A stretch of 64,000 nt of DNA from DATAXI01 sp963756185 (lineage in GTDB: Bacteria > Verrucomicrobiota > Verrucomicrobiia > Chthoniobacterales > Chthoniobacteraceae), in contig CAVWMS010000001.1 of NCBI GenBank assembly GCA_963756185.1, forward strand, positions 496,001 through 560,000. Reading direction: 5' to 3'. The notes beneath the pieces are model-generated. The model had not been told where the DNA came from. It was given only the letters and a program-made list of their open reading frames with translations, and searched no databases. This document shows, in pieces, positions 1 through 8,838 of the stretch. A program made the translations under genes and the position numbers. Each line of letters starts with the position of its first letter. Position 1 is the first letter of the stretch.

Positions 1-407
1 CGATGTTGCCGGGAAACTCGATCGCCGTTGGTCAGGGTGACGAGGTCGGCGGACTTTGCGCCCGCGGGCGCCTTGTGGGAGTCGAGCTTGATTTCGGATA
101 CCTGGCCGAGGTTGAAGAGAATCGGATCTTGAGCCTCGGTGCTTTGCCAGCGCAGGCCGGCGCCCTGATCGATGGAGAGGAGATAGCCGTGCAATTGGTC
201 CTTGTTGAGAAAGAGAGGGTATCCTCGGCTTGAGGCTTCGCGCCATTCTCCTGGCTGCCGCTCGGAGCCGGCGCCTGGATGCCGCTCTCCGGGCGTTGGT
301 TCGGGCGCGCTGTCATCCAGGACGATGCGGGCCGGCGCGGCCGGCGCGGCGAGCAGCGCGGCGAGCAGCGCGGCAAGCGCCAGAAGGGGAATGGCCGGGT
401 GGGACAT
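1..407 (-). CDS. secreted hypothetical protein, 3' end outside window
   Basis: Start ATG at 407 lies two bases after the TAA of the gene upstream, so the two are translationally coupled. The N-terminus is a clear signal peptide: Met-Ser-His, then a long Leu/Ala run to about residue 25 ending in Ala-Pro-Ala-Arg. A Pro/Gly/Glu-rich linker follows, then a motif of the type DQLHGYLLSID...LTNGD. This resembles repeats of secreted Verrucomicrobia/Planctomycetes proteins that carry L-x-NGD-x-x-x-G-x-I units, an impression from memory only. Near position 15 the frame could shift (reading ...NGD then EFPGNI one frame over), in keeping with the many indels nearby. It is the last visible gene of the MoxR/DUF58/DUF4175 cluster. 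Function unknown. Confidence 0.6.
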   Translation of the reverse strand, partial: MSHPAIPLLALAALLAALLAAPAAPARIVLDDSAPEPTPGERHPGAGSERQPGEWREASSRGYPLFLNKDQLHGYLLSIDQGAGLRWQSTEAQDPILFNLGQVSEIKLDSHKAPAGAKSADLVTLTNGDRVSRQH

Positions 408-409
408 GG

Positions 410-1404
410 TTACCTTTCGTAAATGGGCAGCAAGCGGTAATTCAACGCAAGGGAAAGGAGCGACGCGGCGGTGGCAAAGGTGGGGCCAAGGCCGCTGGGC
501 CAACTTCCGTCGTCAAGCTGGGTCGAGGCGAGGGATTTTACATTCGGCGCATTCCATGCGTCGAAAGCCGTGGGCGAAACGCGGAAGTAAGCCTGGGCGG
601 CATAATAGAGAAAGTATTGGTGATAACCCGCCTTCGTCGTCCGGATGCGACTCGAGGTAATTCATCGCCGAGCGAAAGGAGGCGGAGCTTCTGCTGCCTG
701 GCCAGCGAAAGGACCAGCGCGCCAATCGCCGTGCGCGCGCCATCGGGTCCGCCGGGGTTGGTGTAACCGAAGCCGCCATCCGGCGTCTGGCAATCGACGA
801 AGAAACGGAGCGCCTGGCGAATGGAATTCTCCGGCACGCCGATGCCCGCGTTGCGGGCGGCGAAGAGCGCCACCATCTGCGCGCCGCTGACGGTGGTATC
901 GGCATCGGGGCTATCCGGCGAGTAGCGCCAGGCATGGTTGGCATTGCGTCTCTGGGAGCTGAGGATGAGGTCCACGGCCTTTTGCAGCGCGGGTCCGATG
1001 CGGTCATCGTGGACATATCCATAAGCCTCCGCGAGCGCCAGCGTGCTGAAGCCGTGGTTATACATCGATGTGCCGATGTAACCGGTGTTCGGGTCCTGGC
1101 TTATCGAGGATATACTCGATGCCTGGTGGACGGTATCCTTGTAAGGCCCATAGTTCGGGATCCTCCCCGTGCGCGAGAATGCTGAGGATGCAAAGGCCCA
1201 CGACTGCCGGCTCATTGCCGAAGGGCAGGCCCCAGGAGCCGTCCGCATTCTGGTTTTGCACGAGATATTGCATCCCTTTGACATACATCCGGTCCATATT
1301 CGGCGGGATGACATCCTCGTCCTGGGAGAAAAGCGATTGCGCCGCGAGAGGCGACGGAGGGCCGCGGGCAGCGCGGCGAGGAGCATGAAAAGAAAACGTT
1401 TCAT
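410..1404 (-). CDS. prenyltransferase/squalene-cyclase repeat protein, frameshifted as sequenced
   Basis: The reconstructed protein is about 330 aa. It begins MKRFLFMLLAALPAAL, a signal peptide, with the ATG overlapping the TGA of the DUF4175 gene by 4 nt. The body has alpha/alpha-barrel repeats of the prenyltransferase/squalene-cyclase type: NADGSWGLPFG, then TPDGGFGYTNPGG, then LDDGSWPSGLG, each with the DGSW/DGGF signature. It ends ...LNYRLLPIYER at 410. The reading frame must be switched at least four times (near 1350, 1165, 1110 and 670) to follow the family. No stop codon interrupts the homologous stretches themselves. Proteins of this fold often accompany DUF4175 and MoxR clusters in this phylum. 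The exported form probably binds or scaffolds rather than cyclises terpenes, but that is inference. Confidence 0.7.
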
Positions 1405-4400
1405 GGCCGCGAAGTTTGCTCGATGGCGCGATGGTAACTCTCGATGGCGTCGCGGAATTCGCCGGGCAGCTCCGAGTTATCCAGGCCGCCCGCCTGGGTG
1501 ACTGTCCGTTGGTCCGGCGCTCCGCCTTCGCGCGAGCCGTTGATGGCGACGTTCGGCTTGTCCGTCGTCCCGCCGCCCGTGTTGCCTCCCGGAGACAGGG
1601 AAAGGCCCATCATCGAGATGAGCGCGCCGGCGCCCTGGCCGGAACTTTGCGCCGCCTGATCGATAATGGCGTCGAGTATGTTGACGGCATCGGTCTGCGC
1701 GTTGTCCACGGGCTGGCCGGTCTCAGGCTTTGCCAGGAGGCCGGCGGCATCGCCCATGGCCCTGTCCACCGGACCGAGCCGGGCGGGCGGGAATCGGGAA
1801 CGAGGAATCGCTGCTCGAGATTTTGCACCTGGCCGCGGAGCGCCGATTGCTGCCGCGCGGCGTCCAGGGCGCGCGCCCCATAGTTGATGCTCGGTCGCTT
1901 TCTGCTCGTCGATGGCGGCGGTTTGCCGGCGCAATTGATCCTGCTGCTGGCGCACCTGCATCAACGCGAGCAGCGCGTCCATCTGGCGAGGGCTGGCTGC
2001 CGGAGCCGCCGGGTTGGGACTTCGAGTTATCCTTTTGGTCAAGGCGCGCGGCCCATCGCTCGAATTGATCGCCCCAGTAACGCGTGGAATCGATGGATTG
2101 AACGCCGATGTTTCTCGACACCATCGTGCCGAGCGCGGTCAGGGCGTCGGTGGTTTTCATGCCATCCATTTCGCGCGCCACGTCGCCGTAGCGGCTGAGC
2201 GCCGTGCGGTCGAAGAGCCGGGAGATCTCCTCCTGCAGCCGCCCGGCTTCACTCGTCGACATCCGTATGCTTCGCGCTCATGGAATCGAGCGTCTGCTTC
2301 GAGTCCTGCGGGCAATTGCTGGGCGGTCATGCCGATGGTATCGGGGAGCATTTTCTGGAAACTCGGCGGCGATGTCGCGCTCATCGGCGGCGGCGCGGCG
2401 CAGGCGCGCGGCGAGTGTTTGCGCCATCAAGGTCTCGAGGCTGTCGTTGGCCTGTTTTTGCAACTGGCGCATCGCGTCGAGGATGTCCTGTTCCTGCGCG
2501 AGCGCCTGGTCCGAGTTTTTGCGACCGCTGCGACGGATGCGGCTTTCGACGTCATCCAGCGACTGGGCCGCCGCGGGCATCGCGTTCGAGGCGAGTTCGT
2601 TCATCTGTTCGGCGTGATCCGCCCAGGATCTTGAGCGTGTCCCGCGGGATGTGCGGATTGCGCAACGCCTCGGCGAGCAGCCTCGGCGGTTTGGTTCGCA
2701 AGCTCATTGAGCTGCGCGGCGGTCTCCTTCTGCTCGCGGTTTTGCTCGTCGAGTTTTTGGGTCGACTCCTGGTTTGCCAGCGTTGCGGGAGTCTGCGGCT
2801 GCACGGCTTTGCCGGCATTGAGGATCGTTTTCCTCGCGGCGCGTCAATTCCTCGAGCTGGTCGAGCAGCTTCTCGAATTCATCGTGGATCAGTTGCGCAT
2901 GCGCCTCGCGGCTGAGAACGTGGATGAGATAGACCGGCGTGCTCGACGGCTTGCGATCGGGATAATAATCAACGGCGAGGCCGCGCAGGAGATGGTGGTA
3001 TCGGGCGGGATTTGGAGCAGAGCGGGGCTGAAATCATAATGGCCGCCGAGCGTTTTCGCCTGCGGCTGGCCCTCGGCGATCTTGATTTCGTGGGCCGGGC
3101 CAGGTTGCCCAACGGCGAGGCCGGCGCCTGCTGCCAGGCGAGCGTGACGCGCTGGACGCCGTAATCATCGGTCGCGGCGAGATCGATGGGCGCGGTTTCC
3201 TCGGGCAGCATGGCGATGGCGTCGGCGAGGCCATGCAGCTCGACGTCGCGGCGGCTGGTCCTCCCTGGGCGTGACATGGATGGTCATGGGGGCCGGGCCG
3301 TCGAGACCGAGGGTGTCGCGCCAGGTGAAAGTGAGGTCGCGCTCCAGCTCGAGAAGCACCGGCGCGCTGGTGAAGCGGGAGCCGTCGAGGGCGACCGGCT
3401 TTTCCCCGAGCAGCGTGGCGGAGGCGAGATTGCGCGTGGCGTCGCCGATGAAAGTGGCGGTGGTGCCGGGCAGGAAAGCGAGGCGGCCACCCTCGATGGT
3501 TTGCTCCTGGGGTGGATACTGGAGATAGGCGGGCAGCACGAACCGCACGCGCAATTGGCGCAGGTCGGGGCGAAGGGTGGGCTCGACGTGGATCGCGCGC
3601 GTCACATCGCCGGCGGAGATCCAGAGCAGCGCGCGGTTGTGTCTGGCCGGGAAGCTGGAACGTCGCGCTGCCGTCACGGAATGGCGCGCTGATTGAGGGT
3701 TGGCCGGCGAAATGCGAACGGGCGGTGTGCGGCCGCCAATAGGAATCCGCGCGCGAGACTTATCGTGACCTGGAATGGCTCGCCCTGCGCGACCACGAGG
3801 TGATCCGGCAGCGCGTCGATGGTGACAAACGTGTAGCGGTCGATATCGGCGGCGGGATGGAGCCAGCGCAGCAGGGCATTCAACCCGGCTCGCGGCGTCG
3901 CGATGGCGAGCGCCACGGCAAGCGCGGCGAGCAGCAGGAAAGCGATGAAATAACGCCGCGGCTCACGCTTTGCCGCCGCCTGCTGGAAATCGAACGAGGC
4001 GGCCTCGCCGGCAACCTGGACGATGGCGGCGCGGCACAATTCCGGCGAATAATTCGAGGGTCGCGCGGCGGGATCAGCCAGCTCGACGATGCCGAGCAGC
4101 CGGTCGCCGAGGCGGCGGTAGCGTTTCTGGACGATGATGGCGAGCGCGCCGATCGAGGGACGTTGCCAGACCCAGCGGCTGCCGTAGCGCCAGGCAAAGA
4201 GGGCAAAGCCGCACCAGCCGGCCAAGGCGAAGAACAGGCGCAGCCAATGGGGAGTGTCCCAAAGACGGTCGGAGACGAATTGAAGGGTGCAGGCGAGCAG
4301 CAGCGAGCCGATGCCGCCGCTCGAAGCCACCAGCGCATCCATGCGCCAGAGCCGGCGTTCGAGCAAATCGAACTGCCGGTTGAGCGCGGCGGGAAGTGCG

Positions 4401-4414
4401 ATGGCGGCGGACAT
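1401..4414 (-). CDS. DUF4175-like membrane protein, heavily frameshifted as sequenced
   Basis: The reconstructed product is about 1000 aa, close to the usual size for DUF4175 proteins. The start at 4414 (MSAAIALPAALNRQFDLLER) follows the vWA gene stop by 31 nt. Two or three membrane segments occur in the first 180 residues (GGIGSLLLACTLQFV; LFFALAGWCGFALFAW; YFIAFLLLAALAVALAIA). An Ig-like extracytoplasmic part follows, then a long Gln/Ala/Glu-rich coiled-coil tail (NELANQTAEAARRG; QKQANDSLETLMAQTLA; MQVRQQQDQLRRQ). The end LPGEFRDAIESYHRAIEQ is typical of the family. At least nine frame switches are needed, roughly at 3750, 3640, 3258, 3115, 2990, 2830, 2690, 2265 and 2040. Role unknown; neighbours suggest envelope function with the MoxR chaperone. 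Confidence 0.7.
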
Positions 4415-4445
4415 GGGAATCAGGATGGGTTTTTCGAATTTTTCA

Positions 4446-6635
4446 TCACGTAAGTCCCGAAAATTTGCGGGCGGTCCAATACGCGCCAAGGAGCGCAAGA
4501 AGCGCAACGGCAGTATACCACTGACTCCATAAATAGAGACGTTGTTCGATGGGGCGCGGCTCGGGCAACAGCGCGATTTTACCGAGGATGCCATCAAGGT
4601 CTGCCGTGCCGCCCGCCATGCCCCGGGTCAATGCGGCGATGTCGCGGAGGATCGCAAAGTTGGCGGGATCGCCGACGCGCTCGCGGCTGGAAGCGGCGAC
4701 GTTGAGATCGGTCTCGATCTGCTGGTCGCCGGACTCGTTCTTCACAATGATGTGGAGGCGGCCGCCGGCACGGGGAGTGTAATCGCCCTTGAATACACCC
4801 CAGCCGCCGGGCACGGGCGCCAGGTCGATCCGTTCAGTCGCGCCGGACGGTGAAACGATGCGGGCCGCGACGTTGCCTTTATAAATGGGGAAGCCGGAGG
4901 AATCGAACACCGTGGCCAGGAGCGAAACGGTATCGCCGGCGCGCGGCGCCTCGGGTGAAAAGCTGAGGCGGATCCGCTCGCCCTGGGCAAGGTGGCGCTG
5001 GTGCGCCATCCAGCGGATGACCTGTCCCCAGAAGCGGTAATGGTATTTATCCTCGACACCGAGCCGCCAGCGCCAGGCGCCATCGGTGCCCATGAAGAGG
5101 ACCTTTCCATTGCCAAAGGGGCGGGTCACCAGCAGCGGGAGGCGGCCTTCGTCATTGCGCAGGACGGAGTGGACCGCCAGCACTTCCGCGCCGGGACGCA
5201 CGCCGGTGATGGCGGCGCACCAATAAAAGCCGGGCAGATTTTCCCAAATCGAGGCATTGGTGGCGTCGTCCGCGGCCAGCATCGTGAGCAGATGGCCCGC
5301 GCCTTCGGGAGTGAGGATGATGTGCGATTGATCGCGCGTGCCGATTCCCGCGGGCGACGCGGGGTCGAAATCGACCGGCAGCAAATCATTGAGTGGCGTC
5401 TGGGTAAGCGTAAGCTCCCGTCCGCGCGAGCCCGGAAGAAATACGAGGCCGCTGCCCTGCTGCTCGACGAGGGCGCGGATGCCTTCCACATCCTGGGCGG
5501 TCAGTTCGCCGCCGCCAATGCCGACGTCGCCGAGGAAAATCACATCGTATTGGGAGAGCTGATCCTTGCCGGAAGGAAAGGACTGGATGTAACCGAGGCC
5601 CTGACCCGGCCCCATGCCGGGATGGAAGAGCAGCGTCTGCACGTCGACGCCGGGATCGCGCATCAGCGCGTTGCGCAGGTAGCGGTATTCCCAGCGCGGC
5701 TGCGAATCGACGACGAGGACCTTCAGCTTTTCCGAGCGGATCGCGATGTGGAACCGCTGGTCGTTATTGTCTGCGATTGCCTCGTCGGGCTCGACGGGCA
5801 AATGGAGATCGAGGTCGTAATCGCCCGCTGCCGCCGGGGTCCAGACGAGGGAATCCGATACGTCGCCGAACGCGGGGATGGTGATGGCTTTGCTCGCCTG
5901 TCCGCCGCCGCCGTTCAGCACGATGGAAGTGTGAACTTCGCGCGGCAAATGACTGCGAATGTGAAACGGGATCGTGATCTGGTCGCCCAGCAAACCGTAG
6001 GCGGGCACGTCGGAGTGATCGAGGATCAGGTCGGGCAGCGGCGTCTCGCTGCCGACGCCGATGGCGTAAATGGGAATGGCGTCCGCGCCATAATTTGCGG
6101 CGGCAACAATGGGTGACTGGCCGAGGTTCCAATCGCCATCGGTGAGCAGCAGCACCGCCTTCAGGTTTTCCGTTCGCGAGAGCGCGCGATCGAGTGCGCC
6201 GTCGATGTCGGTGCCATCCTCCTGGTTTGAATCCGCAGGCGGCGGCGCGCCAAAATCCTCGACGGCAAGCTGGCCCTTCGCGGCGAGCGGCTTCCAGCGG
6301 GCCGCGGTGGCGTTGGCGGCCATCCAATCCGCACGCGATTCCACCGAGCCATCGGGCAGCGCCACATCGCGCGTGGCCATGCTGCCGGAGACATCGCGCA
6401 GCACGACGACCTTCGGCTGTTCCGTGTGCGCGATTTCCTGGACGATCTCCGGTTTGAAAAGCGCGAGGCAGACCACACTCACGGCCAGCATCCGCAGCCC
6501 TTCGATCAGCGCCAGCCGCACACCGCCGCCGCGCCTGCGCCATTGCAGCGCGGCCAGCAAGGCGCACGTAATCCAGCCGGCAATGGCCGCGGCGGCAACC
6601 GCCGGGGATGCGGAAAGAGTCCAATGGCCGTTCAT
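4446..6635 (-). CDS. vWA / glutamine-amidotransferase-like membrane protein
   Basis: 729 aa and fully open. ATG at 6635 overlaps the upstream TGA by 4 nt. Two N-terminal membrane helices (AVAAAAIAGWITCALLAAL and LIEGLRMLAVSVVCLALF) precede a von Willebrand A domain with a complete MIDAS start, DVSGSMATRD, and LLLTDGDWNLGQ further on. The middle (KLKVLVVDSQPRWEYRYLRNAL, then VIFLGDVGIGGGELTAQDVEGIRALV) matches the class-I-glutamine-amidotransferase-like fold found in COG5426-type proteins. It lacks an obvious catalytic Cys, so enzymatic activity is unlikely. A C-terminal helix (QWYTAVALLALLGAYW) closes the protein. Such proteins sit beside BatA-like partners in MoxR gene clusters; here the partner is the next gene upstream. 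Likely an envelope metal-dependent adhesion or assembly component. Confidence 0.85.
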   Translation of the reverse strand: MNGHWTLSASPAVAAAAIAGWITCALLAALQWRRRGGGVRLALIEGLRMLAVSVVCLALFKPEIVQEIAHTEQPKVVVLRDVSGSMATRDVALPDGSVESRADWMAANATAARWKPLAAKGQLAVEDFGAPPPADSNQEDGTDIDGALDRALSRTENLKAVLLLTDGDWNLGQSPIVAAANYGADAIPIYAIGVGSETPLPDLILDHSDVPAYGLLGDQITIPFHIRSHLPREVHTSIVLNGGGGQASKAITIPAFGDVSDSLVWTPAAAGDYDLDLHLPVEPDEAIADNNDQRFHIAIRSEKLKVLVVDSQPRWEYRYLRNALMRDPGVDVQTLLFHPGMGPGQGLGYIQSFPSGKDQLSQYDVIFLGDVGIGGGELTAQDVEGIRALVEQQGSGLVFLPGSRGRELTLTQTPLNDLLPVDFDPASPAGIGTRDQSHIILTPEGAGHLLTMLAADDATNASIWENLPGFYWCAAITGVRPGAEVLAVHSVLRNDEGRLPLLVTRPFGNGKVLFMGTDGAWRWRLGVEDKYHYRFWGQVIRWMAHQRHLAQGERIRLSFSPEAPRAGDTVSLLATVFDSSGFPIYKGNVAARIVSPSGATERIDLAPVPGGWGVFKGDYTPRAGGRLHIIVKNESGDQQIETDLNVAASSRERVGDPANFAILRDIAALTRGMAGGTADLDGILGKIALLPEPRPIEQRLYLWSQWYTAVALLALLGAYWTARKFSGLT

Positions 6636-8629
6636 ACGCGGGCGGCGAGCGGCGCGGGACGCGACGCAGGCTTGGGGACTGCCCCGGGTTTGCGGGCGGG
6701 CGGCAACGAGAGAAAACTTTCGCCGACCAGGAAGATGAGCATTGCAAAGAGGAGCGCGCGCCAGATTTCCCCCTGCAACGCCTCCGGGCCGGCCCCTTTC
6801 TCGGCAAACACGAACGTGTTGAGCGGCGCGAAGAGCCGGTTCGCGTCCGCCGTGGTGATGCGCGCCGGGTCGTCTTCGTCGGCGGGTCGATTGACCGCGA
6901 CGAGGCGCGAGCCGTTGCTGTAAACGCCGGCCTGGGTGCGGATATCGCGCGGCGCCGGCGCGCCGAGGCTGGTCCAGCCGGCGGGGTTGTCGATCAGCGA
7001 GGCGTCGCCGGCATCCAGGAAAGAGCCGGCGGCGAAACGTTTCGCGCCCTCGTCGAGAATGCGCTGGAGCATCGGCACCAGCACGGCGCCGTCGCCAAGC
7101 GTCGACCAATCGGCCTGAGGAAGCGTGGCGCAAAAATAGACGCGGCCTTTGCCGGCGACGCGCTCCGTGAGGAACGGAGTGTCATTGCCGAGCGTGGCGC
7201 GGATGTCGCCGCCCGATGAGATTGTTTTCGCGCGAAGGATTTGCATCGAGGCCAGGGGCAGCGGCGCGCCGGATTCGGAATCGGCCAGCGGACCATCCTG
7301 CGCGCCCCAATGGGTCACGCGCATCGGATGTGCCGGCTCGGCCATCGCGCCCCATGAAGTCGTGGCGAACGAATTGCCGTCGGGCGTAAGCGCCGGGAAA
7401 AAGATCAGCGAGCCGCCCGATTCGGCGAAATGCTCGAGCTGCTTCGCGGCATTGCCCGCAGGCAGCGGCGCGCTCCAGATGACGAGCGCATATTTGTCCC
7501 AATCGGTATCGGCGGCCGGCTCGTCCATGATGTCGCAGGAGATTTTCGGATCGTTCGGGAAGGGATCGGCGGCGGCGGCCAGAGAGCGGCGGGCGGCGTT
7601 CTCCGGGCCGATGACGGCGATGTGGAGAGCCGGCGGAGGCGAATAGACAAAGTACGCCGTGTTGTCGCGCTCGTTGCCATCGGGCGGGAGCTGGATGCTG
7701 CCGTAGCCGGAATCGCGCGCGGGATCGAGCGGGAGAGAGTGATGGATGCGCGTGGCGGAACCGTCGAGGTCGAGATCGAGAGGGGAGCGCACGCCGTCGA
7801 GGAGAATCGAAACCGGCAGTGTCGCGGGCGCGGAGTCGGTGCGCTGAATGTCGAAGACAAGATCGAGCGAGGAAGCGGACGTGTGCGTCTGGCGAACGGC
7901 GCTTACCAGCGTCACGGAGGCGTTTGGCGGCGAATTTTCCGTCAGCGCCAGCAGACGCACACGCACCGTTTCGGGCAGCGCGGCAAGGCGGCCCGAGATG
8001 GCGTTCCAGCGCGGGCTGCCGGGCTGCCAGTTGCTGCGCTGCAAATCCGAGGCGATCCAGATTTCCGCCAGCCCCACGCGGTTGTGGGCCAGCCAGTTTG
8101 CGGCGGCATCGAAGAGGGCGGGCAGATCGGCTGCCGTATCCGTCGGCCCCGCATTGGGGAGTTGCGGCAGGAGCGACGGCTGGACCACCTCCTGCGGCGT
8201 GCGGAAGACGTTTTCAAAAAGCACGCACCGGGTGCGCCCGCCGTAGGCAGCCGCCGCCGCGGCCAGTTGCTCGAGCGCCTGCTGCCGGCGGGTGACGCCG
8301 GTTTGCGCGTCGCGGGTTTCCATGCTGGCGGAGCGATCCAACAGGATGAGCACCACGTCGGGCGAACTGGAGAGCATCCATCCGGCCCATCCGCCGGCCA
8401 ATGGACGCGCCACGGCCAGGAGCATCGCCAGCAGCGCCAGGACGCGGCAGGCAAGAAGGAGGATCTGGCGCAACCGCGCGTAGCGCGTCGAGGCGCGATT
8501 TGCCGAAAAGAGGAAACTGGTCGCCGCCCAATGCACGGTGCGAAAGCGCATCCGGTTGAGCAGATGGATGACCACGGGCAAGGCGGCAAGCGGAAGCAGC
8601 CAGAGCAGGTAGGGCTGGAGAAAAGTCAT
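6632..8629 (-). CDS. BatA-domain vWA membrane protein
   Basis: 665 aa. I place the start at the ATG at 8629 because MTFLQPYLLWLLPLAALPV opens the conserved BatA N-terminal double-membrane region. The longer reading frame adds seven residues without family support. The continuation VVIHLLNRMRFRTVHWAAT and the second helix ILLLACRVLALLAMLLAVA are diagnostic. A vWA domain follows with DRSASMETRD as its MIDAS sequence. The central region (VIWSAPLPAGNAAKQLEHFAESGG) is amidotransferase-like, and a final membrane helix ends in LFAMLIFLVGESFLSL. It overlaps the downstream vWA gene by 4 nt, and the pair probably form a complex. The upstream intergenic space is filled by the 7-bp repeat array, so this gene may head its own transcript. 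Confidence 0.85.
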   Translation of the reverse strand: MTFLQPYLLWLLPLAALPVVIHLLNRMRFRTVHWAATSFLFSANRASTRYARLRQILLLACRVLALLAMLLAVARPLAGGWAGWMLSSSPDVVLILLDRSASMETRDAQTGVTRRQQALEQLAAAAAAYGGRTRCVLFENVFRTPQEVVQPSLLPQLPNAGPTDTAADLPALFDAAANWLAHNRVGLAEIWIASDLQRSNWQPGSPRWNAISGRLAALPETVRVRLLALTENSPPNASVTLVSAVRQTHTSASSLDLVFDIQRTDSAPATLPVSILLDGVRSPLDLDLDGSATRIHHSLPLDPARDSGYGSIQLPPDGNERDNTAYFVYSPPPALHIAVIGPENAARRSLAAAADPFPNDPKISCDIMDEPAADTDWDKYALVIWSAPLPAGNAAKQLEHFAESGGSLIFFPALTPDGNSFATTSWGAMAEPAHPMRVTHWGAQDGPLADSESGAPLPLASMQILRAKTISSGGDIRATLGNDTPFLTERVAGKGRVYFCATLPQADWSTLGDGAVLVPMLQRILDEGAKRFAAGSFLDAGDASLIDNPAGWTSLGAPAPRDIRTQAGVYSNGSRLVAVNRPADEDDPARITTADANRLFAPLNTFVFAEKGAGPEALQGEIWRALLFAMLIFLVGESFLSLPPARKPGAVPKPASRPAPLAARV

Positions 8630-8806
8630 GCGGCGCGGCCCGCGCCGCAAAATTCGAAATTCGAAATTCGAAATTCGAAAGGAATGACTCCGGCCGCACC
8701 CGAAATGAAAGGCGCTTCGGGCTTTAAAAATCGAAATTCGAAAAGAGCCCGGCGGCGCGAAGCGCCAGGTAATTCGAATTTCGAATTTCGAATTTCGAAT
8801 TTCGCG
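8630..8806. repeat. hairpin plus inverted arrays of 7-bp repeats
   Basis: A GC-rich hairpin with 8-bp arms (GCGGCGCG / CGCGCCGC, 8630-8648) is followed by four exact copies of AAATTCG at 8650-8677. After a spacer with another partial array near 8729-8745 and a small GGCGC-GAA-GCGCC hairpin around 8752-8766, five copies in the opposite orientation (AATTCGA then ATTTCGA units) occupy 8771-8805. The period is exactly 7 nt. The arrays face each other, so the transcript could fold into one long stem. The same architecture recurs elsewhere in the window. Confidence 0.85.
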
Positions 8807-8838
8807 GCCAGGTGTGCGTTATCCATCGAGTTAGCGCC

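Noticed and set aside
8630..8806. Possible CRISPR array
   Set aside because: The units are 7 bp with no spacers, there are no cas genes, and the arrays are inverted.
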